A stretch of DNA of 64,000 nucleotides from JADKFD01 sp050250665 (GTDB taxonomy: Bacteria; Pseudomonadota; Gammaproteobacteria; Xanthomonadales; SZUA-5): positions 1-64,000 of the forward strand of contig JBFWOF010000005.1 in NCBI GenBank assembly GCA_050250665.1, in the 5' to 3' direction. Positions 55,787 through 64,000 of the stretch are shown here, piece after piece. The translations under genes were made by a program, and so were the position numbers. The notes beneath the pieces are model-generated. The model did not search any database. It was not told where the DNA came from and worked only from the letters and a program-made list of their open reading frames with translations. The stretch's first letter is position 1, and every line of letters starts with the position of its first letter.

Positions 55787-56984
55787 GATCAAAGGCCGCA
55801 CGGCCATCGCCGGCCAGCGGTAGCGCCCGCTTGCGCAGCAGGCGCTCATCCAGTGGCAGCTGGCGCAACAGGGTCGCGATCGCCTCTGCCGCGCGACCAT
55901 CGCCATAGGGATTGCGCATGCCCGTCAGACTTGCTCGAAAGGCCGGGCTCAGCGCCCGCTCGATGGCTCCCCGAATCGCGCCCGCTTCGGCGACCACATC
56001 GAGGATGTTCGCCGCGCGCTCGCGACCGGCCTGGCGATCGCCGATGTTGACACAGGGCAATGCCAGCGAGGGGCTTTCCATGATGCCGCTGCTGGAGTTG
56101 CCGATCAGCACGGACGCTGCCTGCAGCAAGGCCCAGTAATCCCGGTGTTCCAGATTGACGAACAGTCGCGCCTGGGCGTGGCGCGAGCAGAACTCCCTGG
56201 CCATGGCGATGATCTGTTCGCGCCCGGCATCGGCATTGGGAAAACAGAAGGCGATGGGCTCGGCGCTGCCTTCCAGGGCATCAAACAGCGTCATCGATTC
56301 CGCTGCGGGATCGCGCAACAGTGTGACCGGGTGCCAGGCCACCACCATCGGCCTCTGCCCGGCACCGTAGCCCAGACGCGGCAGCAGCTCGGCCACCGAC
56401 GGCAACTGGCTACGGCGCAGATGATCGAGCGAAGGCGCGCCGACCTGGTGCACGCGCCAGGCCTCCTCACCCATCGCCAGCACCCGCCGGCGCGCCTGTG
56501 CGGTCGGCACCAGATGCACATGGGCGAGCTTGCTCAGCGCATTGCGCACGGCGTCATCGATGGCCCCCTCACTGACTTCGCCGCCCTCGATGTGGGCGAT
56601 GGGAATGCGCAGAGCCAGGGCCACCGACGCCGGCGCCAGCATCTCGTAGCGATCGGCAATCAGCAGCAGCAGATCGGGACGCAGTCGACCCAGCGTGTCC
56701 GCCAGTCCCAGCGTGGCCACGCCGATGGTCTTGGCCATGCCGACATCGGAGTCGGAATCCAGCAGGCATTCGATGCAGGCATCCAGACCAAAGCCATCCT
56801 CGACAAAGCGGCGCTGGGTCTCGCCAAAGCGCGGCGAGCTGTGCGCGGCCATGGCGATGGTCAGCAGTTCCACATCCGCTGCCTGCTGCAGTTCGCGCAT
56901 CACCCAATACAGATGGCCGTAATCGGCACGCGAACTGCTGACGACCGCAATCCGTCGTGGCCGGGCTTGCTCAGCTTCACTCAC
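55776..56984 (-). CDS. UDP-HexNAc 2-epimerase, hydrolysing (NeuC/LegG-like)
   Basis: A 402-residue glycosyl-GT-B-fold enzyme releasing ManNAc-type sugars from UDP-HexNAc. Family motifs: VVSSSRADYGHLYWVMREL, LIADRYEMLAPASVALALRI followed by PIAHIEGGE, WHPVTLL, and LIGNSSSGIMESPSLALPC. The GTG start at 56984 has GGAG eight bases upstream; longer frames are possible but lack this. With the adjacent aminotransferase it suggests synthesis of a nonulosonic (legionaminic/sialic-like) acid, but no NeuB or NeuA homologue is in the window. Confidence 0.88.
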   Translation of the reverse strand: MSEAEQARPRRIAVVSSSRADYGHLYWVMRELQQAADVELLTIAMAAHSSPRFGETQRRFVEDGFGLDACIECLLDSDSDVGMAKTIGVATLGLADTLGRLRPDLLLLIADRYEMLAPASVALALRIPIAHIEGGEVSEGAIDDAVRNALSKLAHVHLVPTAQARRRVLAMGEEAWRVHQVGAPSLDHLRRSQLPSVAELLPRLGYGAGQRPMVVAWHPVTLLRDPAAESMTLFDALEGSAEPIAFCFPNADAGREQIIAMAREFCSRHAQARLFVNLEHRDYWALLQAASVLIGNSSSGIMESPSLALPCVNIGDRQAGRERAANILDVVAEAGAIRGAIERALSPAFRASLTGMRNPYGDGRAAEAIATLLRQLPLDERLLRKRALPLAGDGRAAFDHGE

Positions 56985-57186
56985 AACAAGGTCTCCGAGT
57001 TGATGTAGCACCGCCACTGGGGCACGCATTCTGCCCGTTTTCAGCACTCGAACCGGCTTCACGGACCGCTTTGCTATCCTCGCAGAGCCGATGCGAGCTT
57101 CCTGTCTGTGCCTGCGTCTGCTCTATCGTGAAATCGTCAGCAACTGCTGTGCATCCACCCCCGAAACACCGGCGAATCCTGCAAAC

Positions 57187-58898
57187 ATGCCCTGTTCCGT
57201 GCCCCTGGCGCCTTCCCTGCTCCTGGCTCTGTGTCTTGCCGCCCCGCCATCCCTGGCGCGCGCCGCAGATCTGCTGACCGACCTCACTGCGGCCAGCGGC
57301 CTGCAGTTCCGCTACGACAACGGCATGAGCGGCAAGATGTACTTTCCCGAGATCATGGGCGCCGGCGTCGGCGTGCTCGATTATGACCATGACGGCAAAC
57401 TGGACATCTACCTGGTTCAGGGCGGCGCGCTCGGACCGGACATCGGACCCGCGCAGCGCAAAAATCGGGCGATCGCTTGTTCCGCAACCTCGGCAGCGAG
57501 GGCCAGCTGCGCTTCGAAGATGTCACGGCCAAATCCGGCATCGATGCGCGCGGCTATGGCATGGGCGTGGCCGTGGCCGATATCGACAACGACGGCGACG
57601 ATGATCTTTACCTGTTGAACTTCGGCTCCAACCAGCTGTGGCGCAACAATGGCGACGGCAGTTTCACCGACATCACCACCAAGGCCGGCGTCGGCGATCC
57701 GCGCTGGAGCGTCAGCGCCAGCTTTGCCGACATCGACGGCGACGGCAGGCTCGACCTGTACGTGGCCAACTATGTCGATTTCAGTTTCGCCAATCACAAG
57801 GACTGCAAGAGCATGGGCGGCGGTGAGGTCGATTACTGCTCGCCCTCGGCCTATCCGCCGGTGGCAGACAGGCTCTATCGCAACCTTGGTGATGGTCGAT
57901 TCGAAGACATCAGCGAGCGTTCCGGTATCGCCGCGGCCAAAGGGCCGGGGCTGGGCGTGGTCGCTGCCGACTTCAATCGCGATGGCAAGATCGACTTCTA
58001 TGTCGCCAATGATGGCAAGCCCAATTTCCTGTGGCTGAATCAGGGCGAGGGCCGTTTTGTCGATGACGCTGTGCTGGCCGGCGCCGCGGTCAATGCCGAT
58101 GGCGCCGCCGAAGCCGGCATGGGTGTAGCCGTGGCCGATTTCGATCGCTCCGGCGAGCTGGATCTGTTCATCACGCACATGCGCAACGAGAGCAACACGC
58201 TCTATGCCGGGGTTGGCGAGGGCTGGTTCGAGGACCGCAGCGCCCGCAGTGGACTGGCCGCCAGCAGCATGGCCTACACCGGCTTTGGCACCGGCCGGTT
58301 CGACCTGGATCTGGATGGGTGGCTGGATTTGTTCGTGGCCAACGGCGCGGTCGTGCGCGAGCCCGAGCCACCGAAGGCCGAGCTGGCCTATCCCTATGCA
58401 CAGACGGATCAGCTCTATCTGCACAATGGCAAGTCGGGTCGCGAGGCTGCCTATGTCGACGTCAGCGCCCGGGGCGGACCGGCCCTGCGCGCTCGCGGCA
58501 TCACCCGCGGCGCCGCCTTCGCCGACCTGGACAATGACGGCGATAGCGAAATCGTGCTGTCGAACATCAATGGGCCGGCCCGGATTCTCTCCAGCGTCGT
58601 GCCCCAAGGGCGTCACTGGATCGGCCTCGAACTGTACGATAGCAGTGGCAAGCTGCGAGTGAGCCCGCTGGCGCTGCGTCGCATCACCGGGGCCGACACC
58701 GGCGTCATCGGCCAGGCCCGCCGTGACGGCTCCTACGCCTCGGCCAATGATCCGCGCGCTGTCTTTGGCCTCGGCAGCAATGAGCAGGCCCAGACCATCG
58801 AAGTGCAGTGGCCGGATGGCGCCATCGAACGCTACGAGAACCTGGCCGTGGATCGCTATCACCGACTGCAACAAGGCCAAGGGCAAGGCGCTCCATGA
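57187..58898 (+). pseudogene. CRTAC1 family secreted protein, frameshifted
   Basis: Signal peptide (PLAPSLLLALCLAAPPSLARA) and first repeat (ASGLQFRYDNGMSGKMYFPE, VLDYDHDGKLDIYLVQGG) are in one frame; from 57477 the match continues in another frame (LFRNLGSEGQLRFEDV, then repeats such as DIDNDGDDDLYLLNFG and DIDGDGRLDLYVANYVDF, and the C-terminal UnbV part RRDGSYASANDPRAVFGLG, IEVQWPDGAIERYEN). The break is at a run of five A (57460-57464); one additional A would join both parts into about 570 codons. Either a sequencing error, a recent mutation or slippage. Confidence 0.88.
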
Positions 58899-58917
58899 AC
58901 CCATTCCCCAGCTCACT

Positions 58918-59206
58918 GATGCGTCATTGCAAGGAGCGCAGCGACGAAGCAATCCAGTACTTCTGCGGCGGTGTGTCTGGATTGCTTCCCCCGGATCAAG
59001 TCCGGGGTCGCAATGACGCCGGGGGTTCGTGGCCCTTCGGCAGCGCCGGGCAGATCCAGGGGCTCTCCATGAACACATATCGTGAGTTCTTGATGCGTCA
59101 TTGCAAGGAGCGCAGCGACGAAGCAATCCAGTACTTCTGCGGCGGTGTGTCTGGATTGCTTCCCCCGGATCAAGTCCGGGGTCGCAATGACGCCGGGGGT
59201 TCGTGG
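58918..59206. repeat. two identical 115-bp family-5 repeats
   Basis: 58918-59032 and 59092-59206 are identical at all 115 bases as read, 174 bases apart. Each is an inverted-repeat structure (TGCGTCATTGCAAGGAGCGC..., GTCGCAATGACGCC). The spacer also resembles the sequence preceding copy 1 (CTCCATGAAC), so this looks like a recent tandem duplication. It fills most of the 348-base gap before the TPR gene; no gene is evident. Confidence 0.85.
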
Positions 59207-59246
59207 TCGGTGTGCTGTGTCCCGCCTACACCGGTGACCCGATAGC

Positions 59247-60839
59247 ATGAGTCGCAAGGCCGTCATCGCTCTGTTGATGCTGTTTTATGCGGGCATCCCG
59301 GCGCTGAATGCGGCCGATCTGGCCCAGGTGCCCGAAGCCGCGACCGGGCAACTCGACCCCCAGGTCAAGGCGGTGCTGGATACTGCCCGCGAGCACTTTC
59401 AGAGCACACAAGCCAGCTCACCCGATCAAACGACGCTGGCGCAGGCCTACGCCGACTGGGCGGATGTCCTGCATGCCCACGAACAGATCGGCGCCGCCCG
59501 AGTGGCCTACCAGAATGCGCTGCAGCTGCAGCCAGAACAGTTCGAATGGTGCTATGGCCTGGCACTGCTGGAATTGGGCGCCGGTGCCGACGAGGCTGCC
59601 CTGGCGCAGCTGAATCAGGCGCTGTCGCTCAACCCCGAATACTCCGCGGCCTGGATCCGTCGCGGCGATCTGCATCTCAATCGTGGGGAACTGGATTCGG
59701 CCCGTGATGACTATCAACAGGCACTGAAACGGGTACCCGACAGCGCCGCCGCTCATGCGGGACTCGGTCAGCTGGCCAGCCAGGCTGGCGATGCCGCCGA
59801 GGCTGCCCGTCAGTTCGAGTCGGCACTGGCCACCCAGCCGCAGGCCACCCGATTACGCACCGCACTCGCCCTCGCCTATCGTTCGCTGGGCCAGATCGAC
59901 CAGGCCCGAACCCAGCTGGCGGCGCGCGGCGACCAGCCGGTGCGTATCGACGACCCCATCTTCGAGCGGATCGCGGCGCTGGCCCGCAACGCCGTCGCCT
60001 TTTACGAACAGGCCCGGGCCATGGCCAATGCCGGGCGCGGCAGCGAAGCTCTGGCGCTGCTGGCCAGGGCCGTGGAACTCGCGCCCGAGGACAGCACCTA
60101 TCTGCGTGCCTACGGCGAGCAGCTGATCGAGCTCGGGCGCGGCGCGGAAGGACGGACGGCGCTGCAGAAAGCGTGGAATATCGCCCCGGACAACGCTACC
60201 GTTGCCCAGCTGCTGGCACGTCTGGATTTGGCCGACGGCCAGCCGTCGGCAGCCGCCGAGCGCTACCGGAGCGCCCTCAAGCTTGACCCCGCACGCGACG
60301 ATATCCGGGTCGAACTGGCGCATCTGGCGATGCGCCTGCGGACATATGCCTTGGCGGCGGAGCACTTTGGCACCCTCAGCACCCGCACTGACCCCAAAGC
60401 CCGCAGCTACGCGCTGTATTGGTCGGGACTGGCCAATGCGCAACTGGCCAGATGCGCGGCAGCCGATCAGCCCCTGTCCGAAGTGCTGGAGCTGTCCAAG
60501 GGCCGCGACGGCTGGGCAATGCTGGCTCTGGCGCGCGTGCGTGCCATCTGCCCCGACACCGGCGCTGAAGCCTTGCAGCAGGCGACTGGCTGGGCCGAAT
60601 TGCTGTATCGCCAGCACGCCGGCCCGGAAACAGCCGAAACGCTGGCCATGATCCGCGCCGCCCAGGGCCGTTTCGCCGAAGCGCAGCAACTGCAGAGCGA
60701 GGCCATCGCCCATGCGCGCGCCGCCGGTTATTCGGCCGAACTGATCGAATGGATGCAGTCGGTACTCACCCGCTTCAGCCGATCCCGCCGCGCCGAGCAG
60801 GCCTTTGCCCCGGACAGCCCCCTGCTGCGTGAGTCCTAG
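59247..60839 (+). CDS. secreted/periplasmic TPR protein
   Basis: A 530-residue protein with a signal peptide (MSRKAVIALLMLFYAGIPAL, cleaved near NAA) and about ten TPRs from residue 55 to 480, e.g. ARVAYQNALQLQPEQFEWCY, ALAQLNQALSLNPEYSAAWI and AAERYRSALKLDPARDDI. It has no enzymatic motif and is expected to be a periplasmic scaffold. It lies 348 bases downstream of the frameshifted CRTAC1 gene, on the same strand, and by context belongs with the cytochrome/CRTAC1 group. Its stop is 5 bases before a family-1 REP element. Confidence 0.85.
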   Translation: MSRKAVIALLMLFYAGIPALNAADLAQVPEAATGQLDPQVKAVLDTAREHFQSTQASSPDQTTLAQAYADWADVLHAHEQIGAARVAYQNALQLQPEQFEWCYGLALLELGAGADEAALAQLNQALSLNPEYSAAWIRRGDLHLNRGELDSARDDYQQALKRVPDSAAAHAGLGQLASQAGDAAEAARQFESALATQPQATRLRTALALAYRSLGQIDQARTQLAARGDQPVRIDDPIFERIAALARNAVAFYEQARAMANAGRGSEALALLARAVELAPEDSTYLRAYGEQLIELGRGAEGRTALQKAWNIAPDNATVAQLLARLDLADGQPSAAAERYRSALKLDPARDDIRVELAHLAMRLRTYALAAEHFGTLSTRTDPKARSYALYWSGLANAQLARCAAADQPLSEVLELSKGRDGWAMLALARVRAICPDTGAEALQQATGWAELLYRQHAGPETAETLAMIRAAQGRFAEAQQLQSEAIAHARAAGYSAELIEWMQSVLTRFSRSRRAEQAFAPDSPLLRES

Positions 60840-60844
60840 CTCTT

Positions 60845-61140
60845 GTAGCCCGCACTGCGCGCAGCGCTGTCCGGGCGGTGACGCGAAGAGCCCCGCTGAG
60901 CCGCTACGCGGCACAACGGGCTACGAAAGGCTGGTTCCCGGTTGCGGGTTGTCGGTTGTTGGAAAGAGCCGCAGCGAAGAGCCCCGCTGAGCCGCTGCGC
61001 GGCACAACGGGCTACGAAAGACTGGTTCCCGGTTGCGGGTTGTCGGTTGTCGGAAAGAGCCGCAGCCGTTGTAGCCCGCACTGCGCGAAGCGCTGTCCGG
61101 GCGGTGATGCGAAACGCCCCCGGTGAGCGGCTGCGCTGCA
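60845..61140. repeat. family-1 REP cluster with a 91-bp tandem duplication
   Basis: GTAGCCCGCACTGCGCGCAG (60845) is followed by two 91-base units starting at 60885 and 60976 (GAAGAGCCCCGCTGAGCCGC...), which differ at only a few positions, and then another GTAGCCCG element at 61070. The last arm runs into the 3' end of the convergent oxidoreductase gene. No ORF is seen in the 301-base gap. Confidence 0.8.
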
Positions 61141-63345
61141 TCAACGGAACGGCTCTGCCCGCGCCAGCAATTCCTCCAGCCCGGGCTCGTTGGGATCACG
61201 CGGCTTGCCGGGATGGATGATCGCCACCTGGCAGCTTTCGGCCGCTTCCACCAGTTGCCGGTAGCTGCCGGCGCTCAGGTCCTTGATGTAGGCCTGCTTG
61301 CGCTCGTCGTAGCCGAACATGCGATCGTTGATCAGCTGGCATTCGTTGCAACTGGGACAGCGCGCGGTTTCGATCCAGGCATCGTCGCGCGTGTGTGCAG
61401 GCGCCGCGGCAGGCGCATCCCCGGGAACCTCGACAGCCACCGCCACTGGCGCCGGTGCAGCCGCCTGGCTGGCCGCCCAGGCCGCTCTTTCCTTCGCCAG
61501 CAGACGCTCGGCGTAGGCATCGTGGACACCGCCGTGTTCCTGCAGCCGCTGCCACAGCAGCAGACAACGCCGGGCGGCCTGCATCACCTTGGCGTCGACG
61601 ATCAAGCGATGCAGACGATCTTCCTCATCGACCGCCAGCACATAGGGCACCCGCTCGGCTGCGGCGGCTTCGTCGAGCGCCAGCCACTCGGCAGCCGGCA
61701 ACATCGAGTGCTTCCACGCGGATGGCGGCACGCGCGCGAAATGCCCGCCCTGACCGCGATCGCACAGCACAAAGTCGGCAAAGCTGAAGGCGTAGGGCTG
61801 CTGCGCCCGCTGCCATTCGCCATCACAGAAATCGAGCGACTCCACTGGCCAGTTGTCTTCCGGCTGCGGGTTGTTCTCCAGCGAAAAGCGCGTCGCCCAG
61901 TTGCTGCCGGCAGCCGCATCGTAGCTGAAGGCGGGAAAGGCTCGCGACTGCATGGCGGCCGCTGCGCTCAGATACGCGGGCAGCGCGGCTGCGGAGTCGT
62001 CCTTGCAGGCATATACGCTGAACAGCGCCGGCCCGGCGCAGCCCAGTCCATGTTCGATGCGCGCCCGCATCGCGTAGAGATTGGAACTGGTCGACTGCAA
62101 AACGAACATCCCACCCAGGCCCATGGCCGCTGTTGCCAGCCGTGCACTGCGCACGCCAAAGGCAAAATGGCCGCCACCGATCGCAATGCCTTCGAGCAGC
62201 GATGAAGTCTGCACCAGCACTTTGATCGGCAGGCCATTCGACAGCAGTTCGAGCAGCCCGGCGTTTTCCGGCGCATCGTTCCGCTCCGGCGGAATGCAGA
62301 CCAGATACTCGGGGAAGCGTGCCAGATCCGCGGCCGTCAGGGATTCGACATCAAAGGACTCGAACACCGGATCGTGCTCGGCCTCGACATAACGACCTGC
62401 CGCTTCCAGTTCGGCGACGGACAGCGCCTTGACCAGCAGGGCGGCATCGGCGGCGCGCTGGCCATAGGCTTGCGCGGCATCCGCGCAGTTGTCGTAGACA
62501 TAGTTGAAATAGTCGCCGGATGCTTCACCGTCCGGCGCGAAGAAGCGCTGCGAGCGCAGCACGGCCAGCGTCTGTTGCAGGCGTTGCCGCCGCGATGGCG
62601 GCAAGTCCTGTTGCGGCACGCCCTTGCCGACGATGCGCGACAGCACATCAAAATCGAAGGCGTCCCGATGGGAACCGCCGAGCGCGGCCTTGAGGCTGTC
62701 CGGCCGGGTGCCGGCTTCGGAATGGATATGCGCGGCACGCAGGATGTCGCTGAGTTTCAGCATCAGGCCGCTCAGTTCGGTATGGAACTGCCGCGCCTTG
62801 GCCTTTTGCGCTGCCCGCCAGACATGCGCCAGCAGCCGCGCCGGCATCGTCTGGGTGCACGCCAGCACCTCGCCATCGCCGTGCAGTGCCGAAGCCGCGT
62901 GCAGCAGCACCTGCTCCAGGGTCTCGCCCTCGCGCTCGCCCAGGCGAGCGGCAGCGGCTTCCCATAGTTCCGACAGGCGCCCCGCTGCTCCGCCAGCAAG
63001 GGCACGACGAATCTCGGTCTCCAGTTGCAGCGCGTGCCGGCGCAGGCGTTCCCCTTCGATGCCTCGCGGCGCTACTTCCCGCAACATGGCGTCGACCAGC
63101 GCCGACAGCGAGCGCACGCTGTCGGGGCCATCGACACCATCCAGCAGCACCAGCGGAAAATCATGACGCAGCGCAGCCAGATCCCGGTAAGGTGCCAGCA
63201 AGGCCGGAAGCAGCTGCAGGCCCTCGATCGCCTGCAGGTCTTCGCCTTGGCGCTTGCCACTCAGATGGAAGATCTGCAGCGCCGGCTGCCGGGTCTTCAT
63301 GTCCATTGCAGGTTCTCGTCCAGATGGGGTGGCGGTGACAGGCAT
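61141..63345 (-). CDS. 2-oxoacid:ferredoxin oxidoreductase-like protein with C-terminal ferredoxin domain
   Basis: A 734-residue protein with PFOR-like sequence in the middle (IKVLVQTSSLLEGIAIGGGH, LATAAMGLGGMFVLQSTSSN, GLGCAGPALFSVYACKDD) and a C-terminal ferredoxin domain (C663, C666, C669 and C705, in CPSCNECQLINDRMFGYDER and ESCQVAIIHPGKP) that should bind one [4Fe-4S] cluster. The N-terminal 300 residues have no clear match in my memory. It starts 5 bases after the stop of the TPP-binding subunit gene. Its own TGA is within a REP arm. Probably part of a 2-oxoacid:ferredoxin oxidoreductase complex, but the subunit identity is not settled. Confidence 0.7.
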   Translation of the reverse strand: MPVTATPSGREPAMDMKTRQPALQIFHLSGKRQGEDLQAIEGLQLLPALLAPYRDLAALRHDFPLVLLDGVDGPDSVRSLSALVDAMLREVAPRGIEGERLRRHALQLETEIRRALAGGAAGRLSELWEAAAARLGEREGETLEQVLLHAASALHGDGEVLACTQTMPARLLAHVWRAAQKAKARQFHTELSGLMLKLSDILRAAHIHSEAGTRPDSLKAALGGSHRDAFDFDVLSRIVGKGVPQQDLPPSRRQRLQQTLAVLRSQRFFAPDGEASGDYFNYVYDNCADAAQAYGQRAADAALLVKALSVAELEAAGRYVEAEHDPVFESFDVESLTAADLARFPEYLVCIPPERNDAPENAGLLELLSNGLPIKVLVQTSSLLEGIAIGGGHFAFGVRSARLATAAMGLGGMFVLQSTSSNLYAMRARIEHGLGCAGPALFSVYACKDDSAAALPAYLSAAAAMQSRAFPAFSYDAAAGSNWATRFSLENNPQPEDNWPVESLDFCDGEWQRAQQPYAFSFADFVLCDRGQGGHFARVPPSAWKHSMLPAAEWLALDEAAAAERVPYVLAVDEEDRLHRLIVDAKVMQAARRCLLLWQRLQEHGGVHDAYAERLLAKERAAWAASQAAAPAPVAVAVEVPGDAPAAAPAHTRDDAWIETARCPSCNECQLINDRMFGYDERKQAYIKDLSAGSYRQLVEAAESCQVAIIHPGKPRDPNEPGLEELLARAEPFR

Positions 63346-63350
63346 GGCAC

Positions 63351-64000
63351 TCAGGCACTGACCTGCTCGGAGGGCTCTTCATCCGGCCACACGGTGTACT
63401 TGTCGAACTCCAGTTCCAGTCCGGCACGAACATGCTCCGGTGAGCGCAGCCGGCCCGGATGGCGCAGATCCTCGTAACAGGGCGCATCCGGATTGCGGTA
63501 GAGGATTCCGACCGGAATCGGATCCTCCTGCGAGGCGATCTCCCGGGCGCGATCGATGTTGATCGGGTCGTGAGCCAGCTGGTTGCGATAGGCCGCCGAC
63601 AGTGCCGGGCTCAGCTGCAGCCCATTGGCATGGGTCAGCAACTGCGTGCGCAGGGGATCATGCAGCCAGGGATCGAAGGCCTTGGGCATGAATTCCGGGC
63701 AGCGCTGGAGAATGCGCACGAAGGAGAATCCGCGATGCAGATAGGCTGCACGCAGGATGTCGTAGAGCACTTCAGGCACCCAGTCGACCGCCTGGGCCAC
63801 GAAGGACGCACCCTGCACGCCCAGCGAAACCGTCAGCGGATTCATCGGTTCCAGCGCCGCACCGTAGGGCGTGGTGTTGCTCTTCAGGCCGCGCGGAGAC
63901 GTCGGTGAGGCCTGTTTCTTGGTCAGGCCGTAGACGTGGTTGTCGTGCAGCACCACCGTGATGTCCATGTTGTAGCGCAGCGCGTGGATCCAGTGCCCGG
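63351..64000 (-). CDS. 2-oxoacid:ferredoxin oxidoreductase, TPP-binding beta subunit (partial)
   Basis: The visible 216 residues are the C-terminal part; the gene continues past the right edge. Typical beta-subunit features: GHWIHALRYNMDITVVLHDN, YGLTKKQASPTSPRG, MNPLTVSLGVQGASFVAQAV, and FSFVRILQRCPEFMP (the conserved late Cys-Pro). The family couples thiamine diphosphate-dependent oxidation of pyruvate or 2-oxoglutarate to ferredoxin reduction. Probably preceded, outside the window, by the alpha subunit. Confidence 0.88.
   Translation of the reverse strand, partial: GHWIHALRYNMDITVVLHDNHVYGLTKKQASPTSPRGLKSNTTPYGAALEPMNPLTVSLGVQGASFVAQAVDWVPEVLYDILRAAYLHRGFSFVRILQRCPEFMPKAFDPWLHDPLRTQLLTHANGLQLSPALSAAYRNQLAHDPINIDRAREIASQEDPIPVGILYRNPDAPCYEDLRHPGRLRSPEHVRAGLELEFDKYTVWPDEEPSEQVSA

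Noticed and set aside
58913..59266. 117-codon minus-strand frame across the 115-bp repeats
   Set aside because: Its peptide is two copies of the repeat translated, with no other coding signal.

Overview
The window is a high-GC chromosomal segment of a gammaproteobacterium, most likely of the Xanthomonadales/Lysobacterales (Lysobacter/Rhodanobacter side). Supporting this are the conserved block serC-serA-pheA-hisC-aroA-cmk-rpsA-ihfB-lapA-lapB, a ribosomal protein THX gene, a lexA-imuA-imuB cassette, an Oar-type TonB-dependent receptor, a secreted protein ending in a FANGFE tail, and very many GTAG/GTGG-headed palindromic repeats like the SMAG REPs of Stenotrophomonas. There are no rRNA or tRNA genes, no CRISPR array and no intact transposase.

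Layout. 1-7.1 kb: small accessory genes (membrane protein, VOC protein, SnoaL-like protein, DUF3429, FAD oxidoreductase, THX), the divergent histidine-degradation genes hutI/hutF and a glycine-zipper envelope protein. 7.4-18.1 kb: the serine/aromatic amino acid supra-operon running into cmk, rpsA, ihfB and the LPS-control genes lapA/lapB. 18.1-21.9 kb: envelope polysaccharide genes (WecA/MraY-type transferase, WbpM-type 4,6-dehydratase, galU). 22-26 kb, minus strand: a REC-REC-PAS-GGDEF-EAL protein overlapping sbcB. 26.3-30.3 kb: BrkB/YihY protein and TonB receptor. 30.6-34.3 kb: SOS cassette lexA-imuA-imuB, followed by a decayed IS3 element where dnaE2 is often found. 34.4-36.9 kb: dapD, an ArsC-like gene and dapE. 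37.1-45 kb: a NapH-like ferredoxin/TPR fusion, a secreted protein and an RND efflux pair. 45.3-60.8 kb: nitrilase-like hydrolase, TPR/FG-GAP lipoprotein, membrane-anchored pentaheme cytochrome c with TPRs, two CRTAC1 (FG-GAP/UnbV) proteins (one frameshifted) and a secreted TPR protein, interrupted by a minus-strand sugar-epimerase/aminotransferase pair. 61.1-64 kb, minus strand: part of a 2-oxoacid:ferredoxin oxidoreductase.

The most interesting material is (i) the 45-61 kb redox/beta-propeller/TPR locus, with the ferredoxin-TPR fusion at 37 kb as a possible partner, a candidate undescribed extracytoplasmic electron-transfer or assembly system; (ii) a perfect 75-bp REP palindrome inside imuB that adds 25 codons in frame; (iii) several genes whose stop codon lies inside a REP arm; and (iv) a 239-bp element with 19-bp terminal inverted repeats whose right arm runs into the hisC start codon. 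The repeats belong to at least six families and fill most of the larger intergenic gaps.
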